A stretch of 64,000 nucleotides of DNA from CAJQQY01 sp045104975. Its GTDB lineage: Bacteria; Bacteroidota; Bacteroidia; Chitinophagales; Saprospiraceae. The translations under genes and the position numbers were made by a program. This document shows positions 34,815 to 44,148 of this stretch, in pieces (positions within the stretch are counted from its first letter, which is position 1; every line of letters begins with the position of its first letter). The stretch lies in assembly GCA_045104975.1 (NCBI GenBank), contig JBGCCY010000035.1:62001-126000 (forward strand), read 5' to 3'. Under the pieces are notes generated by a model that had not been told where the DNA came from, made no database searches, and was given only the letters and a program-made list of their open reading frames with translations.

Positions 34815-36296
34815 TTAATTCACTTTTTGAAAATGATAATCTTCAAATTTCAGAATGTTCACATATTTATTTTCGATATAATTTATTTTATCAAATCGCT
34901 CATTTGCAGCATCTTCAGGTGTTACAAATCTCTCAAATTCAAATTTTGTAGAAAGCATTTGAGCAGCTTCAGTATCAATTACATCTTTGAAATACATTCC
35001 ATGCTTCATCAATTGTCTTCCAGAATATAAGGTCAGATCATATCCTTGAAATGCATCTTCCTGAGGAAGAGAACCATAACGTTCGAAGAATTTTTTGATA
35101 AACTCTTTAACTTTTACATCCTCTTTGTCTACAAAATTTGCAGTACTCACATGCAATTTTAAGTTCTCAAAATAATCAAAAGAAATCCGTTCATATTCCA
35201 TCCACCGAGGCATTCCATACATGACCACCTCATTTCTTCCTTTTGCTATTTCTACCTGTCTCATCAGATTACTAACAAAAGTTTCATTGGAATAGGAAGG
35301 CACGATAAATACTGTTGTTTGACCTTTTTTAATGTATGGTGATAAATTAAGTTCTCCAAATTCTTGAGCGACTACAGGATCAATCCGATATTCTTTCAAA
35401 GGTGGAGCATCTGTTCCTGAAATCAACTGATGAGTATCTTGAAAATATTTTAACCGATTAACTTCTGCTTCTTTATCTCTCACCACCAAAACAATTTGAT
35501 CTGCTGAGTATTGACTCAAAGCATGTTTCATGATGACTTCACAATGGCTTTGTAAACTAGGATTAGCTTGAAGATAAAAAGGATTTTCAGCGGTAATTTT
35601 TCCGCTTGTATTTACAGGAGAGATTACAGTTTTTTGATTAACCTTAGCAAATTCCGCTACTTGTTCTAAAGGTTTTGAACTATAAGGACCAATAATCAGG
35701 TGTGCATCTTGTAAGGTTGACCGATTCAAAATAGAACTAGTTTCCGTTTCAGATCTTTTAGTATCCATTACCGTAACATTCAAATTTGCGCCTTCATTGG
35801 ACAGTTCATCCAAAGCTATTTTTGCTCCTTCATAAAAATGCAAAGCAGGAATGGAACTGGAATGAATTCCTCCTTCCAAAGAATTTACTTTATCAGAATT
35901 GAAGGGAATCATAATCGCTATATTATAAGTGCTTAATATTCCTGTTCCATTTGATGGATTTGGATTAGGATCTTCTGGTTCTATTTCCAAATATTGAGAT
36001 GAATCAGACCCGATAGGATCGTTAGCAGAAGATCCCGCATCTGTCCATTGTACTGTATCCATTTTTCCAGTTACTTCGGTTGGAAATTCGTACCGACCTG
36101 TTTTTGGATTGTACACTTTGGTTCCTTGAGGTGTGACAATCTCAGGTGGCGGGGTTTTGGTTTTTCCAAGTCCACATGAAGTTAATATCGCTGATGCAAA
36201 TACAACTACACAAATAATTAAAAAAGGTAAAAGGCTAGTCTTTAAAAAACTATTTACATTTTTTAATAGGAATAAATGAGAATCAGATTTTTTCAT
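34815..36296 (-). CDS. Periplasmic-binding-protein-like lipoprotein (type I fold)
   Basis: From ATG 36296 the protein has 493 aa; GTG 36359 would add 21 residues and overlap guaA by 10 bp. The lipobox is AILTSCG (Cys42). A short Pro-rich linker is followed by a periplasmic-binding type I domain similar to branched-chain amino-acid binding proteins and LpoA: YNIAIMIPF, FYEGAKIALDEL, LIIGPYSSKPLEQVAEFAKVNQKTVISPVNT, EDAFQGYDLTLYSGRQLM. There are no permease genes nearby, so it may bind a ligand for signalling or cell-wall work rather than transport. It directly follows guaA. Confidence 0.8.
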   Translation of the reverse strand: MKKSDSHLFLLKNVNSFLKTSLLPFLIICVVVFASAILTSCGLGKTKTPPPEIVTPQGTKVYNPKTGRYEFPTEVTGKMDTVQWTDAGSSANDPIGSDSSQYLEIEPEDPNPNPSNGTGILSTYNIAIMIPFNSDKVNSLEGGIHSSSIPALHFYEGAKIALDELSNEGANLNVTVMDTKRSETETSSILNRSTLQDAHLIIGPYSSKPLEQVAEFAKVNQKTVISPVNTSGKITAENPFYLQANPSLQSHCEVIMKHALSQYSADQIVLVVRDKEAEVNRLKYFQDTHQLISGTDAPPLKEYRIDPVVAQEFGELNLSPYIKKGQTTVFIVPSYSNETFVSNLMRQVEIAKGRNEVVMYGMPRWMEYERISFDYFENLKLHVSTANFVDKEDVKVKEFIKKFFERYGSLPQEDAFQGYDLTLYSGRQLMKHGMYFKDVIDTEAAQMLSTKFEFERFVTPEDAANERFDKINYIENKYVNILKFEDYHFQKVN

Positions 36297-36349
36297 TACT
36301 TGAATATTTAGTTCTTTGATTAACTTTCTGTCCAAAGAACAATTTATGT

Positions 36350-37891
36350 TTATTCCCACTCAATCGTTGCGGGCGGTTTGGTACTTATATCATAAACTAC
36401 TCGATTGATACCTTTTACATTATTGATAATTTCACTAGATACAATTGCCAAAAATTCGTGTGGCAAATGACTCCACTCAGCAGTCATTCCATCCAAAGAA
36501 TTTACAGAACGAAGTGCAATCGTTTTTTCATAAGTCCTTTCATCTCCCATCACACCTACTGATTGAACTGGCAACAACATTGTTCCTGCTTGCCATACTT
36601 TATCATAAAGGTCGTGTTTTTTTAGGTTTTTTATAAAAATATCATCCGCCTCCTGAAGCATCATTACTTTTTCTTCGGTGATATCTCCTAAAATTCTAAT
36701 CCCCAAACCTGGCCCAGGGAAAGGGTGCCTATTCAAAATATGCCCTGGAATTTCTAACTCTGCTCCTACTTTTCTAACCTCATCTTTGAATAACATTCGA
36801 AGTGGTTCAACAATTTTCAAATTCAACTTATCAGGTAAACCACCCACATTATGATGAGATTTGATCGTTACACTTGGCCCATGAACTGAGATAGATTCTA
36901 TCACATCTGGATAAATCGTTCCTTGTCCTAACCAAATAATATCTTCTAATTTATTCGCTTCTTCTTCAAAGACTTCAATAAATACTCGACCAATTATTTT
37001 TCGTTTTCCTTCTGGACTTGTCTCGCCAGCCAATTCATCCCAAAATCTACGACTTGCATCTACACCAACGATGTTTAATCCCATACCTTTATATGAATCT
37101 AAAACTTCTTGGTATTCATTTTTTCTCAACAACCCATTATCAACGAAAAAACAAATCAGATTCTTACCTATTGCTCTATGTAAAAGCATTGCTCCAACAG
37201 TCGAATCAACTCCTCCTGAAATTCCCATCAACACTTTTTGATCGCCTATTTTCTTTTTCAAATCTTCCACCGCCTCATCGACAAAAGAAGCTGGTGTCCA
37301 ATTACCTTCACAACCTGCAATGTCAATCAAGAAGTTAGATAAAATATCTTTTCCCTCCAGACTATGTGTCACTTCGGGATGAAATTGAATCGCATAAACT
37401 GGTGCATCAAATGCGCCTTCTTTACTTTTAAATGCTGCTACAGGAATACTTTCTGTCCCTGCCAATAATTCAAACTGTTCTGGAATTTGAGTAATCGTAT
37501 CTCCATGAGACATCCAAATTTGGCTATCATTTGAAATTCCTTTCAAAAACGGATCATCAAAAAGCGGTGCATTTAAGGAGGCTTTTCCATATTCTCTTTT
37601 TTCTGATCGTTCGACTTTCCCTCCATAATAATTTGCTAAATATTGCGCACCATAGCATACTCCCAACAATGGTTTTTTTCCAATTATCTTATCCAACTCC
37701 ACTTGAAGCGCATTTTTTTCCAAAACAGAAAATGGACTTCCTGAAAGAATGATTGCTTTAATGCTATCGTCTATTTCAGGAATTTTATTAAACGGAACAA
37801 TTTCACTATACACATTTAATTCACGGGTTCGCCGAGCAATTAGCTGTGTATATTGCGAACCAAAATCGAGGATTAATATTTTTTCAGTCAT
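36350..37891 (-). CDS. guaA: GMP synthase (glutamine-hydrolysing)
   Basis: From ATG 37891 the protein is 513 aa, the family's usual length; the 32 residues that precede it in the open frame are non-homologous and lie over the promoter. The class I amidotransferase domain has GVCYGAQ (Cys79), HPEV (His171, Glu173). The ATP-pyrophosphatase domain has P-loop SGGVDS (225-230), and the C-terminal dimerisation domain ends in RVVYDISTKPPATIEWE. It converts XMP to GMP. A TATCTTTG box (37897-37904) is only 5 nt upstream. Confidence 0.97.
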   Translation of the reverse strand: MTEKILILDFGSQYTQLIARRTRELNVYSEIVPFNKIPEIDDSIKAIILSGSPFSVLEKNALQVELDKIIGKKPLLGVCYGAQYLANYYGGKVERSEKREYGKASLNAPLFDDPFLKGISNDSQIWMSHGDTITQIPEQFELLAGTESIPVAAFKSKEGAFDAPVYAIQFHPEVTHSLEGKDILSNFLIDIAGCEGNWTPASFVDEAVEDLKKKIGDQKVLMGISGGVDSTVGAMLLHRAIGKNLICFFVDNGLLRKNEYQEVLDSYKGMGLNIVGVDASRRFWDELAGETSPEGKRKIIGRVFIEVFEEEANKLEDIIWLGQGTIYPDVIESISVHGPSVTIKSHHNVGGLPDKLNLKIVEPLRMLFKDEVRKVGAELEIPGHILNRHPFPGPGLGIRILGDITEEKVMMLQEADDIFIKNLKKHDLYDKVWQAGTMLLPVQSVGVMGDERTYEKTIALRSVNSLDGMTAEWSHLPHEFLAIVSSEIINNVKGINRVVYDISTKPPATIEWE

Positions 37892-37896
37892 GGGCG

Positions 37897-37904
37897 CAAA
37901 GATA
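37897..37904 (-). promoter_or_regulatory. -7 promoter box next to the guaA start
   Basis: The minus strand reads TATCTTTG (TAnnTTTG) and ends 5 nt before the ATG. This is the same arrangement as pyrR and suggests a leaderless or near-leaderless mRNA. Confidence 0.5.
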
Positions 37905-38386
37905 GTTTTTAGAATTTGAAAATTGGAAAAAATTAAGGCTAACAATTGAATTTTATAACTAGATTTTTTTGTGAAAAACATAATCATCTAAACTAATAAA
38001 ATTAGATCATTTCCTATCTTGCCGATCTGATTTCAAATAAGAAACTACAGGGTAGAATTGTAAGTGCTTGAATTACTATGGTCTGCACATCTTATGGGTA
38101 ATAAAATTTTCGCCGCAAATTTTCAAGGATTACACGAATTTTTGACGATTATAATCTACCACTTCGAATTAAATCTAATCAGTAAGATTTGGCGAAAATT
38201 CACGAAAGAACAAATGGTAAATTTATCGTAAAAATTCAAAGATTTCGACTTGTTGATAATTTTTAGGTAGGTACCAATCCTATTTTCATTTCGTGTAATT
38301 TGTGACAATAAAATCATATCCTATTTGAGTTCATATCATTACAATTGAAGCACTAAAGTCTCTACTTCTAATAAAAAAAGAAAAAC
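37905..38386. other. Intergenic region, about 480 bp, with repeat-like inverted words
   Basis: No gene is seen. At 38107-38139 a TTTTCGCC...CAAGGATTACACGAATTT stretch is opposed by GGCGAAAATT (near 38188-38197) and by TTTCGTGTAATTTGTGAC (38288-38305). These are typical words of decayed intergenic palindromes. The promoter of the gene at 38387 is not obvious. Confidence 0.45.
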
Positions 38387-38893
38387 ATGAAAAACTTACT
38401 CTTCTTTTTTCTCTTCCTTTTTCCTACAACTCTATTTTCCCAAACCATTGATTGGGAAAAATGGAAAGAAGTAAAATTAGAAGAAGCTAAAGATTATGAA
38501 AATATTGAACCTGAGATTTTAGAATTAATTGATTGGTTGGGAAATCATTCTTTGGATCATCAAAAACGGACTAATGCCAATGCTCATTTTGTCAAATGGA
38601 TTTCAGGGTCAGCAAATGTGACGATAGAACTTAATCCTTATGTCCTAGAATATTCCAAAAAAAATACAGATTTTATGATTCTTTTTATGGCAGGTTGGTC
38701 TAAATATGTTTTAGAAAATCCTGATAAAAAAGAAGATAAAAAAGGTGGAAACTTGGCTGGTATTAATTTCTTTTTAGATTTTTATACAAAAGGAGAAGAC
38801 TTTGGAGTAAGAAAAGATCGAAAAATCGTTAAACTTTTGAAAAAAAGAGAAGCTAGAAAATTGGAGAAATTTATTGCTAAGAAAGGTTATTGA
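38387..38893 (+). CDS. Secreted protein of unknown function
   Basis: The 168-aa protein has a signal peptide (MKNLLFFFLFLFPTTLFSQ). The mature part is helical and charged (IDWEKWKEVKLEEAKDY; a Lys/Glu-rich C-terminus KLLKKREARKLEKFIAKKGY). I do not recognise a family. It is followed at 78 bp by the MBOAT gene but no functional link is known. Confidence 0.68.
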   Translation: MKNLLFFFLFLFPTTLFSQTIDWEKWKEVKLEEAKDYENIEPEILELIDWLGNHSLDHQKRTNANAHFVKWISGSANVTIELNPYVLEYSKKNTDFMILFMAGWSKYVLENPDKKEDKKGGNLAGINFFLDFYTKGEDFGVRKDRKIVKLLKKREARKLEKFIAKKGY

Positions 38894-38970
38894 GTTATTT
38901 GGTTATTCAGTTATTAACCCAATAACAGATCAACTCTAATAAGCCATTAACATAATAACTAAGACAATCT

Positions 38971-40416
38971 ATGCTTTTCAACTCCATCGAATTTGGAATT
39001 TTCCTCCCAATAGTTTTTACTATTTATTGGTTCATTTCAAATGAAAAAATAACTCATCAAAATGCGTTTCTCGTTTTGGTGAGTTACTTTTTTTATGGAT
39101 GGTGGGATTGGCGTTTCTTATCATTGATCGCTTTTAGTTCGAGCGTGGACTTTTGGATTGGTCTTCAACTTTCCAAAACTCAAGATCAAAGTCGCAGGAA
39201 GTTTTTTTTGTGGATGAGCATTTTGGTCAATTTAGGTTTCCTTGGATTCTTCAAATATTTTAATTTTTTCGCTCAGAGTTTTTCAGATGCATTTACCCTA
39301 CTTGGTCAAAATATTGAACCGACTCGATTGCAAATAATTCTTCCAGTTGGGATTAGTTTTTACACTTTCCAAACATTGAGTTACACCATAGATGTCTACA
39401 AAAAGAAACTCGAACCTACTCAGGATATTTTTGCATTTTTTGCTTTCGTCAGTTTTTTCCCACAACTCGTGGCTGGTCCAATTGAGCGAGCATCTAATTT
39501 ACTTCCACAATTTTTAGCCAAAAGAAACTTCAATTATCATCAAGCTGTCGATGGTCTTCGGCAAATACTTTGGGGACTTTTTAAAAAAATGGTCATCGCA
39601 GATAATTGCGCAGTATATGCTAATTACATTTTCAATAACTCGAACGAACATGCTGGAAGCACTTTATTTTTAGCAGCAGCAGCTTTTGCTTTTCAAATTT
39701 ATGGAGACTTCTCTGGCTACTCAGATATTGCGATCGGTACCTCAAGACTTTTTGGATTTAATTTGAAAAGGAATTTTGCCTTCCCTTATTTTTCCAGAGA
39801 TATGGCGGAGTTTTGGCGACGTTGGCATATATCATTATCGACTTGGTTTCGAGATTATTTATACATTCCCTTGGGCGGAAGTCGAGGTGGCACTTCGATG
39901 AAAATTCGTAATACTCTTATCATCTTTTTAGTGAGTGGGTATTGGCATGGAGCCAACTGGACATTTATTGCTTGGGGCGCATTGAATGCCATTTATTTTT
40001 TACCACTTTTCCTTTTTGGAAAAAATCGAGATCATTTAGAGATAGCAGCAAAAGGAAAAAAACTTCCTTCTTTTTATGATTTTTATCGGATGGTTTTCAC
40101 TTTTATTTTAGCAGTTTTGGCTTGGGTATTTTTTCGAGCAGAAAATATAAATCATGCGTTGGAATGTTTTTCAAAAATATTTTCTTTTTCCCTTTTTGAT
40201 ACTCCTTGGTACGATGTAAATACCAAAATCATGTTAGGGTTAATCTTATTTTTTATCATCATTGAGTGGACGGGGAGAGAAAATGAATATGCGATTGAGC
40301 GATTGTTTTTGAGTTGGAAAAAATCGTTACGTTGGTCATTTTATGCATTTCTGATTTTCTTGATTGGCATGTTTATGTCCACAGAAGAAAGTCCGTTTAT
40401 CTATTTTCAATTTTAA
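38971..40416 (+). CDS. MBOAT-family O-acyltransferase (AlgI-like)
   Basis: The 481-aa membrane protein has about 11 helices. The MBOAT markers are present: VGISFYTFQTLSYTIDVYK, VSFFPQLVAGPIERAS, FWRRWHISLSTWFRDYLYIPLGG and the catalytic His in SGYWHGANWTF. It moves an acyl group (usually acetyl) across the membrane to modify an exported polysaccharide or wall polymer. It is followed after 3 bp by an SGNH-like partner, as in alginate or DltBD-like systems. Confidence 0.93.
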   Translation: MLFNSIEFGIFLPIVFTIYWFISNEKITHQNAFLVLVSYFFYGWWDWRFLSLIAFSSSVDFWIGLQLSKTQDQSRRKFFLWMSILVNLGFLGFFKYFNFFAQSFSDAFTLLGQNIEPTRLQIILPVGISFYTFQTLSYTIDVYKKKLEPTQDIFAFFAFVSFFPQLVAGPIERASNLLPQFLAKRNFNYHQAVDGLRQILWGLFKKMVIADNCAVYANYIFNNSNEHAGSTLFLAAAAFAFQIYGDFSGYSDIAIGTSRLFGFNLKRNFAFPYFSRDMAEFWRRWHISLSTWFRDYLYIPLGGSRGGTSMKIRNTLIIFLVSGYWHGANWTFIAWGALNAIYFLPLFLFGKNRDHLEIAAKGKKLPSFYDFYRMVFTFILAVLAWVFFRAENINHALECFSKIFSFSLFDTPWYDVNTKIMLGLILFFIIIEWTGRENEYAIERLFLSWKKSLRWSFYAFLIFLIGMFMSTEESPFIYFQF

Positions 40417-40419
40417 AAT

Positions 40420-41346
40420 ATGGAAAAAGAAATCATTCGATTTGTCAAAAATATTTTTAAGTTTTCAGTTATTGCTTTGGCATTTTATGTCTTGGCGATT
40501 TGCTTGTCTGGTGATTTCATTCCTTCGAAATGGACTAAAAATTTAATTTATAATTCAGGAGGTGCGGGGCATTCTTTAAATAGATTTGAAGAAGTGGAAA
40601 ATGTTGAAAATGTTGATATAATATTTCTTGGATCATCACATACCTATCGTGGATTTGACAATCGAATATTTAATAACAATGGTTTTACAAATTTTAATTT
40701 AGGTTCTTCTGCCCAAACCTCAATCCAAACAGAAATACTTTTAGATAGATATTTAAATCAGTTAAATCCTACAATTGCGATATACGAAGTGTATCCTATC
40801 ACGTTTACTTTAGATGGAATCGAATCAGCGATGGATTTAGTTTCAAACGATCAAAATGATTTTGCTTCACTAAAAATGGCAATGCATTATCAACACATCA
40901 AATTATATAACTCGTTGATTTACAGTACTTATCGACAGTTTTTTTTTTTTTATTATAATACTTTGCAAAATATTAATTCAGGCAATGACCGATACATTTC
41001 GGGAGGGTTTGTTGAAAAAACCAAAAGTAAATTTGTACCAAAACCTTTTGAAAAACAGGAACTCATTTTTTTTTTTATTTTATTAAATATTTTCCAAAAC
41101 AATATTAAAACGCTCGAAAAAAATGGAGCCAAAGTTTATCTAGTACAAGCTCCGATTACTACTGATTATTATCAAAGTTTTTCAAACACTTCAGAATTTG
41201 ATAGTTTGATGAACAACTTTGGCACTTATTATGATTTTAATAAAAAGGTAAAACTCATCGATTCTTTGCACTTTTTTGATGCCCATCATTTGAATCAAAA
41301 AGGAGTAGAAATTTTTAATAAAAAATTAATTGAGATTATTCTGTAA
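40420..41346 (+). CDS. SGNH-hydrolase-like partner of the MBOAT acyltransferase
   Basis: The 308-aa protein has an N-terminal transmembrane anchor (about 11-32) and an SGNH-like soluble domain: IIFLGSSHTYRGFD (nucleophile Ser in block I), FNLGSSAQTS (block II), IYEVYP, and a C-terminal F-D-A-H-H-L-N (Asp/His pair). The arrangement recalls AlgJ/AlgX/DltD-like proteins that complete acyl transfer outside the cell. The gene contains runs of 13 T (40939-40951) and 11 T (41066-41076), but the frame is intact. Its end overlaps the hydrolase gene on the other strand by 11 bp. Confidence 0.82.
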   Translation: MEKEIIRFVKNIFKFSVIALAFYVLAICLSGDFIPSKWTKNLIYNSGGAGHSLNRFEEVENVENVDIIFLGSSHTYRGFDNRIFNNNGFTNFNLGSSAQTSIQTEILLDRYLNQLNPTIAIYEVYPITFTLDGIESAMDLVSNDQNDFASLKMAMHYQHIKLYNSLIYSTYRQFFFFYYNTLQNINSGNDRYISGGFVEKTKSKFVPKPFEKQELIFFFILLNIFQNNIKTLEKNGAKVYLVQAPITTDYYQSFSNTSEFDSLMNNFGTYYDFNKKVKLIDSLHFFDAHHLNQKGVEIFNKKLIEIIL

Positions 41347-43105
41347 TTAATTTCTGACCAATTTCTCCATTTTTATTTTTCACAAAATACATTCCTTTCG
41401 CAAGATTAGATAAATCAAGTTGATCTCCATTTTCTATTAATTCTGTTCTCATTAATATTCCTTGCAAATTATAAATCTCAATTATTTTACTTTCACTTGT
41501 TCCCAACTCGAAAGAAATAATTCCTAAACTTGGATTTGGAAAAAACGAAACAACACCTCTTTCCTCTGCTACTTCCACCGCTGCAATTGAGCTAAAACTA
41601 TACATTCCATCAAAATCAATTTGCTTAATTCGATAGTAATTAACTCCCGTAGGAGTATTGTTATGGTAAAAATAAAAATCGATTTCTTCTTGCAAATTTT
41701 CCAAAACTTTCAGCTCTCCTATCGACTCAAAATCACTTCCATTTCGACTATGTTCTATCACAAATTTTTCATTGTTAAACTGTTCTGCTACCGACCATTT
41801 TAAATCAGTTTCCCCATTATTATATTTAGCTTTCAAAGGTGTAGTCCAAGTCAAAGGAAGTGGCTCAAACAAATCAACTGACATGTTTATTTCATCCCAA
41901 CTTAAAATATCATTGGTGACAAAAAGAGAAGCATCATAACTTCCATAAGCTGAATAGGTGTGAGAAGGATCTTGCAAAACACTCGTATTCCCATCTCCAA
42001 AATCCCAAAACCAACCAACTGCCTCGGTAGTCAAATCAGTAAAGTCGACTTGCAATCCGCCTGCAGCATAAGTGAAGTTTGCGGCAGGTTTATGTTGTAG
42101 CCAAAGGAAGTTCGATGACTTCAATAAAATAGAATCCCAAAACATATTTCCACCAGTTCCATTCGTCCATGTACCATTGGAGGTTCCATAAAATTCATGA
42201 TCTTCTCCGGTCAAAAAATAAGTTTCTTTATTGGTCACTCCCACATTATTTAATTCATTATTAATCAAGTTACTCCCATAAACATCTGGAAATAAAGATA
42301 CTCCAAAAGGAGCTCCACTATCAAATGGTACAGTCCCATCATCCGATCCATGAGCCATAAAAATAGGTTCATCTTCTGCTGCTGAGATCAAATCTACATC
42401 TGCCACCGCTCCCCAAAGAGAAATAATTCCATTGGGTGTTCCGCTCTCACTCAAGTTGCTCCCTCGATCAAATGGCCCTAAATCTGGAGCCGTATGAAAA
42501 AATGGAAAAACTAAATTTGTATAGTTTACTTCATTGGCAAAAGCAGGTTTCTCAGAAATATCCGTCATGTAAATACTGTGCAAAGCAATGAATGCACCAG
42601 CACTACTTCCTGCCAAGTAAACCTGATCGGGGTCAATACCCAAGGATGCAGCATTGGCCCGAAGATACCTCACCGCAGACCTTCCATCTTGCAAACCTCG
42701 AAAAGCAGCTCGAGTAGAATGCATGTCTGTATTTAATAAAAAATACATGCCTTGTCGATAATCAAACGTCACGGTCACATAACCTTTTCGAGCAAAAGAA
42801 TCACAAAAAGCAACCATGTCATCATGATTTCGATTACCTGTAATAAAACCTCCCGCATGGGCAAAAACAATGGCAGCTCGTTGATTATGAGTATCACCAG
42901 TTGGTTCATAAATATCCATCACCAAGTCTCCCGTTTCAGTAGTACTTTCATTTCCGTAAGAACCAGACAAAAATGGAGCAGTATCATACACCACATTGGG
43001 AGTAACTGTTGAGGAAGGAAAAATGGCTTCAGTATATCGTTTGACTTGTCCAGCTAAGGAGAGATAACAAATAATAAATATAAAGGGTAATAATAATTTT
43101 TTCAT
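41336..43105 (-). CDS. Secreted alpha/beta-hydrolase with PKD domain and T9SS type A tail
   Basis: From ATG 43105 the protein has 589 aa (ATG 43135 would add ten residues before the signal peptide). Domains: signal peptide; esterase/lipase domain with HAGGF, GSSAGAFIALH (nucleophile Ser), HGSDDGTVPF (Asp) and a His in TGEDHEFYG; a PKD domain (FWDFGDGNTSVLQDPSHTY); a linker beta-domain; and a C-terminal type A sorting domain (FFPNPSLGIISFEL ... LSNLAKGMYFVKN). The enzyme should be exported through T9SS and attached or released. Substrate: carboxyl esters, not further known. Confidence 0.92.
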   Translation of the reverse strand: MKKLLLPFIFIICYLSLAGQVKRYTEAIFPSSTVTPNVVYDTAPFLSGSYGNESTTETGDLVMDIYEPTGDTHNQRAAIVFAHAGGFITGNRNHDDMVAFCDSFARKGYVTVTFDYRQGMYFLLNTDMHSTRAAFRGLQDGRSAVRYLRANAASLGIDPDQVYLAGSSAGAFIALHSIYMTDISEKPAFANEVNYTNLVFPFFHTAPDLGPFDRGSNLSESGTPNGIISLWGAVADVDLISAAEDEPIFMAHGSDDGTVPFDSGAPFGVSLFPDVYGSNLINNELNNVGVTNKETYFLTGEDHEFYGTSNGTWTNGTGGNMFWDSILLKSSNFLWLQHKPAANFTYAAGGLQVDFTDLTTEAVGWFWDFGDGNTSVLQDPSHTYSAYGSYDASLFVTNDILSWDEINMSVDLFEPLPLTWTTPLKAKYNNGETDLKWSVAEQFNNEKFVIEHSRNGSDFESIGELKVLENLQEEIDFYFYHNNTPTGVNYYRIKQIDFDGMYSFSSIAAVEVAEERGVVSFFPNPSLGIISFELGTSESKIIEIYNLQGILMRTELIENGDQLDLSNLAKGMYFVKNKNGEIGQKLITE

Positions 43106-43206
43106 AGAAAATTGTTTTTGAAAAAAGGAATTCATAATGGTTTATTAAAGATATATTTTTTGGAATAAAATATTAAATTAGATAAAAATAAGGTGACACT
43201 TTTTCG

Positions 43207-43214
43207 TAAATTTG
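43207..43214 (+). promoter_or_regulatory. -7 promoter box of the MoaD-like gene
   Basis: TAAATTTG matches TAnnTTTG, 37 nt before ATG 43252. Confidence 0.55.
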
Positions 43215-43251
43215 AAGAAGTTCTAAAACTTATTTCAATTAAAAAAAATCA

Positions 43252-43524
43252 ATGGCGGTCATAAAATTCACCTATGCTTTAAAACGATTTTACCCTGATC
43301 TTAACGATCTTGAGGTAGAAGGAGAAAATGTAAATGAAGTGTTAGAAAAAATTGACATAAAGTATTCTGGTCTCAAAAGTTACCTGGTAGATGATAGTGG
43401 AGCCTTGCGAAAACATGTTAATATTTTTGTGGACGGTGAATTGATTTTGGATAGAGAAAAAATGACTGATGCTTTAAATCATACAAGTGAAGTGTATATC
43501 ATGCAAGCATTAAGTGGCGGGTAA
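43252..43524 (+). CDS. MoaD/ThiS-family ubiquitin-like protein
   Basis: The 90-aa beta-grasp protein ends in SGG, the C-terminal Gly-Gly which in the family becomes adenylated and thiocarboxylated. Other family features: LRKHVNIFVDGELI and a final EVYIMQALSGG. It is a possible sulfur carrier. No moa, thi or E1-like gene is adjacent. The stop overlaps the start of the CNB gene by 11 bp, so translation is probably coupled. Confidence 0.85.
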   Translation: MAVIKFTYALKRFYPDLNDLEVEGENVNEVLEKIDIKYSGLKSYLVDDSGALRKHVNIFVDGELILDREKMTDALNHTSEVYIMQALSGG

Positions 43525-44140
43525 TTTTAGAGACAAGTTATTGACAAAACAAACATATTTAAACTTGGAAAACACAAATTCAAATATTCCATCAAATCAT
43601 CATGATGCTTTTTCTTCTTGGGAAAAGAGCCAACTTTTTGCTGGACTTTCCAAAGAACAATTACAAAATCTTGGTAATCATTTAATTAATAAATCCTACT
43701 CATCAGGAGATTATATTATTAAAGAAGGAAGCTTTGGAGATGCTATTTTTTTCATCGAAAAAGGATCTGTCGATATCTTTAAAGACAATGTAAAATTAGC
43801 AGAAAATCATGCAGGTGATTATTTTGGTGCGATGGCATTGATGGAAAATACTTCTCGGTCTGCTGATGTGATCGCTACTACCCCACTCCAGGTAAAAGTT
43901 TTAACGATCAATCAACTTAAGGCAATCGAATCAGATGATATTTTTATTCAAGTTTTGACCAATCATTTGATTAAGCAGCAAGAAGTGATTCGAGAAAAAA
44001 ATAGAGCCATAATTCTTGCTACCAAAAATAAATTAAAGGAAGCAGAATTGCATATTCAAAAAACTAGACAATATCCAAAGTTAATTATCTTTTTACTTTT
44101 TATCATTTTGGTGTTGGTGATGTTCTTGGTTTTTGGTTGA
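43514..44140 (+). CDS. Tail-anchored cyclic-nucleotide-binding-domain protein
   Basis: The 208-aa protein has a CNB domain (about 35-150: LFAGLSKEQL, YIIKEGSFGDAIFFIEKGSVDIF, G-D-Y-F-G-A-M-A-L-M-E-N-T-S-R-S-A-D-V), a short helix and a C-terminal transmembrane segment (about 190-207). It contains no HTH, so it is not a CRP-like activator. The Arg-containing phosphate-binding cassette is GAMALMENTSRSA. The start is probably GTG 43514, overlapping the MoaD-like stop. A regulatory membrane role is inferred. Confidence 0.82.
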   Translation: MAGNFRDKLLTKQTYLNLENTNSNIPSNHHDAFSSWEKSQLFAGLSKEQLQNLGNHLINKSYSSGDYIIKEGSFGDAIFFIEKGSVDIFKDNVKLAENHAGDYFGAMALMENTSRSADVIATTPLQVKVLTINQLKAIESDDIFIQVLTNHLIKQQEVIREKNRAIILATKNKLKEAELHIQKTRQYPKLIIFLLFIILVLVMFLVFG

Positions 44141-44148
44141 AATTAAAC

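Noticed and set aside
37892..37987. N-terminal extension of guaA
   Set aside because: It is not homologous to GuaA and lies over the TATCTTTG promoter box; the conserved MTEKILILDFG start is at 37891.
40938..41076. Possible frameshift at T-runs in the SGNH-like gene
   Set aside because: The frame stays open and the motifs before and after the runs are in the same frame.
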